A DNA stretch of 64,000 bases from Paralvinella palmiformis (lineage: Eukaryota > Annelida > Polychaeta > Terebellida > Alvinellidae), in NCBI GenBank assembly GCA_025642065.1, contig JAODUP010000045.1, positions 1,593,001 through 1,657,000 of the forward strand, given 5' to 3'. The position numbers and the translations under genes are program-made. Of the stretch, positions 62,301-64,000 are shown piece after piece. The notes beneath the pieces were generated by a model that made no database searches, was not told where the DNA came from, and saw nothing but the letters and a program-made list of their open reading frames with translations. The first letter of the stretch is position 1, and the number at the start of each line of letters is the position of its first letter.

Positions 62301-63213
62301 ATAGTTATTTTAAACAAACAAAAACTGTCATGATGAACCATGAATTTCTAGTGCAAACCTAAAAAGTTATTACATCAGTATACTAGATTGCAACCAAAAG
62401 AGTATATTTATTTTGAAGTCACTGTGTACTTCCAAAGTGGAAGAAACCGTTGAAGTTATTCATTATCATTACAGTTCAACTTAGTCTAGGTTTGCTTAGA
62501 ATATATTTATATGTAGATAACTCCTTTCTGTCGTATGAGATTGGAAAGAAATTATATGTCAAGCAACTCAAGGCCTTAATGGTAATGCACAAAAATAATT
62601 TTGACTTATGTTACAGTTTATCATACACTGAGAATATACTGCCATCTGAATTAGTTATTCTTGCTGATAAAGAATATTAATTTAATACATCACTGGATTA
62701 TTTTTCTTTGTAAACTGAATCATAATTTGCTACTAAAATAGTTTCAGTAACAAATATTTTCATTAAAACTACTGTGATGGTAGTTATAATAATGCTGAAG
62801 TTAACAAGTCTCACAATTATAGTGAATCAGTTAACTAATGCCCACAAACAACTCGTTCTTTACTTAGTAAAATCACAAAAGCTTGGTATCACACGAACAA
62901 TAAGCCAAGAAATACTATACAGAAATCCTGTTCACAAGAAATTGTACATACAAATAATTGTATAAATACTTTAAATCTATATGGCATCCTGAACAAGAAG
63001 TCAATATGCTATCAATTTATGTTTACAGTTTTTTCGTACAGAAAGCACATTTTAATTTGGAGTGATCCATAATTATCATAATTTTTATAACTTGAGAAAT
63101 AGGCTTGAGAAAATTATGACAATTATGGATGATCCTTTAATTCATGACGTTACATTTTCATATCTTACCAATTGCACCAAGACCATTTCCAGCCCCTGGC
63201 ATGGTGAACAAAC
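39674..63213 (-). CDS. AGO: miRNA-class Argonaute with two duplicated exons, 21 coding exons per transcript
   Basis: Exons 5' to 3': 63169-63213 (ATG at 63202), 61857-62217, 61494-61614, 60945-61126, 58192-58328, 57790-57924, 57320-57407, 57033-57116, 56811-56874, 53205-53276, 53009-53056, then 51285-51407 or 50491-50613, 47527-47660, 46074-46259, 45046-45205, 44733-44823, 44309-44503, 43851-43985, 42570-42671, 42151-42350, then 40807-40915 or 39674-39782. All phases agree except a 1-nt excess in exon 46074-46259. Product about 919 aa: Gly/Pro-rich tail (12-85), N domain, PAZ (~280-400), L2, MID (~480-640), PIWI. The slicer tetrad is complete: Asp657 (FLGADVTHP), Glu697 (HRQEII), Asp729 ([11 protein letters not shown]), His867 (YYAHLVAF). 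MID residues that bind the guide 5' phosphate (TPVYAEVKRV, ATQCVQ) are kept. Closest in wording to animal AGO1/AGO2 of the miRNA pathway. The true start could lie further upstream because the frame stays open before ATG in the first exon. Confidence 0.98.
40376..40421. repeat. (AT)n microsatellite between the two Argonaute last exons
   Basis: An AT run interrupted by acacac, between the alternative terminal exons. Confidence 0.9.
40807..40915 (-). CDS. AGO: Argonaute alternative last coding exon, copy 1 (proximal)
   Basis: Follows an attctatttacag acceptor and encodes [20 protein letters not shown], then [16 protein letters not shown] and TGA. It joins exon 42151-42350 in phase (AG|T Ser codon). 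The usual animal Argonaute ends in this block, which packs against PIWI at the C-terminus. I saw no canonical AATAAA on this strand between its stop and copy 2, so its polyadenylation site is unclear and its 3'UTR may run through copy 2. Confidence 0.93.
42738..42913 (-). mobile_element. tRNA-derived SINE
   Basis: Read on the minus strand it starts GGCTGCGCCTCAGTGGTCTA (A-box region) and has GAGTTCGAATC (B box, plus-strand 42847-42857), the two internal promoter boxes of RNA polymerase III. A body follows, ending in a conserved tail (CATTTAGCCTACGAAGTGCA, then CTAAAGTGGC). Tail copies recur at 48341, 9240 and 1600. It lies in an Argonaute intron, sense to the gene. Confidence 0.8.
43387..43413. 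repeat. (AT)n microsatellite
   Basis: An AT run in the 1.2-kb Argonaute intron 42672-43850. Apart from it and the SINE at 42738-42913, the intron holds nothing recognised. Confidence 0.9.
46074..46259 (-). CDS. AGO: Argonaute MID-domain exon with an apparent +1 frameshift
   Basis: Entering in phase, it reads [27 protein letters not shown], and then hits TGA within six codons. The next frame from 46179 downward gives [35 protein letters not shown] and splices in phase to the next exon. The exon is 186 nt where 185 is needed. The extra base lies in the rev-strand string GCCTTCT (plus 46174-46180), where GCTTCT or GCCTCT would restore Tyr-Ala-Ser-Gly-Ala-Asp. All other exons are intact, so an assembly error or a single broken allele is more likely than a pseudogene. 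Confidence 0.9.
48341..48416 (-). repeat. SINE tail copy
   Basis: On the minus strand it carries CTTTGCCTCATTACCTTTGG, then AGGTCGTTCAGCCCATTTAGC and TGTGCACAAAAGTGGC, close to the 3' half of the SINE at 42738-42913. Its own tRNA-like head is missing. Confidence 0.7.
48671..48770 (-). mobile_element. tRNA-derived SINE head, second family
   Basis: On the minus strand GGGCTCCCTAATGGTACATT, then GGTTAGAACA (A-box region), and GGTTTTGAATCTGG (B box) lie about 50 bp apart. The body after it differs from the SINE at 42738-42913. Confidence 0.55.
50491..50613 (-). CDS. AGO: Argonaute duplicated internal exon, copy 2 (distal)
   Basis: 123 nt, phase 0/0, acceptor caccag, donor AGG|gtaaga. It begins [20 protein letters not shown] and ends [14 protein letters not shown]. 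It spans the end of linker L2 and the entry into MID, right after the L2 helix that contacts the guide seed in known Argonaute structures. It differs from copy 1 at residues 8 (S/N), 19 (I/V), 20 (A/S) and 36 (I/L) only, while 33 of 123 bases differ: an old duplicate kept by purifying selection. Confidence 0.95.
51285..51407 (-). CDS. AGO: Argonaute duplicated internal exon, copy 1 (proximal)
   Basis: 123 nt, phase 0/0, acceptor cattag, donor CGG|gtaggg. It begins [20 protein letters not shown] and ends [14 protein letters not shown]. Either copy joins exon 53009-53056 upstream and 47527-47660 downstream without frame change. Inclusion of both would also keep the frame but would duplicate 41 residues in a rigid part of the protein, so exclusive use is expected. 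GC-richer in third positions than copy 2. Confidence 0.95.
51605..51735. repeat. 37-bp perfect inverted repeat (hairpin) upstream of duplicated exon copy 1
   Basis: Arms 51605-51641 and 51699-51735 are perfectly complementary over 37 bp, with a 57-nt loop that itself contains ttacctga...tcaggtaa. It lies 198 bp upstream (in transcript order) of the acceptor of exon 51285-51407. Likely a MITE; as RNA it would form a long stable stem. Confidence 0.9.
52196..52235. repeat. (GT)n microsatellite
   Basis: Mostly GT with gcatgcatg interruptions, in the Argonaute intron 51408-53008. Confidence 0.85.
52540..52612 (-). mobile_element. tRNA-derived SINE head
   Basis: On the minus strand it contains TAGCTCAGTTGG (plus 52589-52600), a perfect A box, and GGAATCTAATCCC (plus 52545-52557), a degenerate B box, at tRNA-like spacing. 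No acceptor stem closes, so it is not a functional tRNA gene. Confidence 0.6.
53337..53379. repeat. (AT)n microsatellite
   Basis: An AT run in the Argonaute intron 53277-56810. Confidence 0.95.
53804..54509 (-). mobile_element. 706-bp pogo/Tigger-like DNA transposon remnant with intact ends
   Basis: Both ends read CCAT(C/T)TTT.CC..(A)TAGATAATCCGCA inward and are flanked by TA, the Tc1/mariner-pogo target duplication. Inside, the minus-strand ORF 53834-54193 contains [32 protein letters not shown] and SKFIEWI. This is the order seen in the N-terminal DNA-binding (psq/CENPB-type helix-turn-helix) part of pogo-family transposases. The catalytic DDD part is missing, so it is non-autonomous. It sits in the large Argonaute intron 53277-56810, sense to the gene. 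Confidence 0.75.
55708..55738. repeat. (GATG)n microsatellite
   Basis: About six GATG units in the Argonaute intron 53277-56810. The remainder of that intron (54510-56810) shows no exon. Confidence 0.9.
59055..59440 (-). repeat. ~385-bp dispersed repeat, minus-orientation copy
   Basis: Reverse complement of the repeat in SDHA intron 1 (24985-25365). Contains three tttccaggac words at one end. Confidence 0.75.
59611..59694. repeat. 14-bp minisatellite, six copies
   Basis: The unit catatatcaacaaa is repeated at 59611, 59625, 59639, 59653, 59667 and 59681; the last copy has one change. Confidence 0.95.
61857..62217 (-). CDS. AGO: Argonaute exon encoding a collagen-like Gly/Pro N-terminal tail
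   Basis: The first ~65 codons are almost only Gly and Pro, with runs of Gly-Pro-Pro triplets. The globular N domain then begins ([35 protein letters not shown]). Animal AGO1/AGO2 often carry Pro/Gln-rich N-tails of variable length; such regular GPP triplets are unusual. The GC-rich repeat gives long Gly-rich ORFs on the opposite strand, which are artefacts. Confidence 0.93.
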
Positions 63214-64000
63214 CTAGAAATATACATAAGTGATTATTAATGGCTGTGAATACAAGTAAATAGAGAAATTATGAAAATGGTTATCAAACTCTAACCACAG
63301 CAATCAAGAATTTGTATTCACTAATATGATGCTTTAAATTTGTGTCTATTTCTGTGAATGTATTGATCTGGAGTGTAACAATTTTTAATCATATTCACCA
63401 TTTCAACCTGTTCGAATGCTTATTACAAAAACCTAAATGGGCCACAACTTCATAGCAGGACATGTGTATACTATCATTCAATAATTACAATGGTAAATGG
63501 CCTCAAGTCAGTGAAAAATATTAATAATTGATATGGTATAATGCAAGAACTTGTTTAGACCAGTAATGAAGAAACATTTGTACAGTTGTATCATCATCAA
63601 AGTTATTCTATATGTATATTTTTAGTGTAATACAAAAAATCTACATGCTTATTTGTACCTTTCCTGTCACTAAACAACACCATCATGTTTTTTTTAATCA
63701 AAGTCCATTACCATCAAGGAGTCCATTTCCATCACAATGAACAACTACACAACTGTATATTACACAATAACAATTATTATCGTACATTCCAAATTTCAGT
63801 TACATTCTGACAATAAATTAAATTAAAGGCATCAACTATAGCAGATTTTCAATGATACTGATTATATATAATCTCATCATCATCTAGCCAAATAATGATG
63901 TTGACACATTACTAGTTAAAGACTCATCAGTTGATCTAGCTCTAGAGACCTCACAGGAAGGACCACAATTGTAAAACTAATCTATTCTAAATCTGGTAGT
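63214..64000 (-). other. upstream intron or 5' region of Argonaute
   Basis: Exon 63169-63213 follows an acceptor (tatatttctag), so at least one further exon lies upstream. I could not place one in 63214-64000, which is AT-rich without a clear coding island. Confidence 0.55.

Noticed and set aside
39674..63213. Argonaute as a processed or decaying pseudogene because of the frameshift
   Set aside because: All 21 exon positions, splice sites and catalytic residues are intact; one base does not support pseudogene status.

Overview
This is a eukaryotic nuclear window, AT-rich and full of introns. It carries parts or all of four protein-coding genes, each rebuilt here exon by exon from GT/AG splice sites and reading phase. 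The gene content (a metazoan TMCC protein, a divergent ionotropic glutamate receptor, mitochondrial SDHA, a miRNA-class Argonaute), the protein flavour and the dense (AT)n/(GT)n/(GA)n microsatellites suggest a lophotrochozoan, most likely a mollusc. That placement is inference; no search could be run.

Layout. 455-4963 (+): the last four coding exons of a TMCC1/2/3-family ER membrane protein; its 5' part lies outside the window. 4964-12228: convergent 3'/intergenic DNA with tandem repeats and SINE debris. 12229-21616 (-): a complete 12-exon ionotropic glutamate receptor-like gene (773 codons in phase), with introns stuffed with microsatellites and a LINE fragment. 21617-23335: divergent promoter region. 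23336-35772 (+): complete SDHA in 15 exons (666 aa). 36.2-39.7 kb: convergent intergenic/3'UTR DNA. 39674-63213 (-): an Argonaute gene, 21 coding exons per transcript (about 919 aa), with the DEDH slicer tetrad intact.

The standout is Argonaute. Two of its exons are duplicated in tandem. (1) A 123-nt exon between the end of L2 and the MID domain exists twice (51285-51407 and 50491-50613): same length and phase, 37/41 identical residues, but 33/123 different bases. (2) The last coding exon exists twice (40807-40915 and 39674-39782): each has its own stop and each ends in the invariant MYFA terminus, but 13 of 36 residues differ. If each pair is used exclusively, one locus makes four Argonaute isoforms. 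A 131-bp DNA hairpin with 37-bp perfect arms lies about 200 bp upstream of the first internal copy. The gene also has a collagen-like Gly/Pro N-terminus, three near-duplicate splice sites, and an apparent 1-bp insertion that breaks the MID-domain frame, probably a consensus error or a mutant allele.

Mobile DNA includes a 706-bp TA-flanked pogo/Tigger-like element with recognisable transposase coding, two short TA-flanked MITE-like elements, several tRNA-derived SINE copies with A/B boxes, a LINE reverse-transcriptase tail, and a ~380-bp dispersed repeat present once in each orientation.
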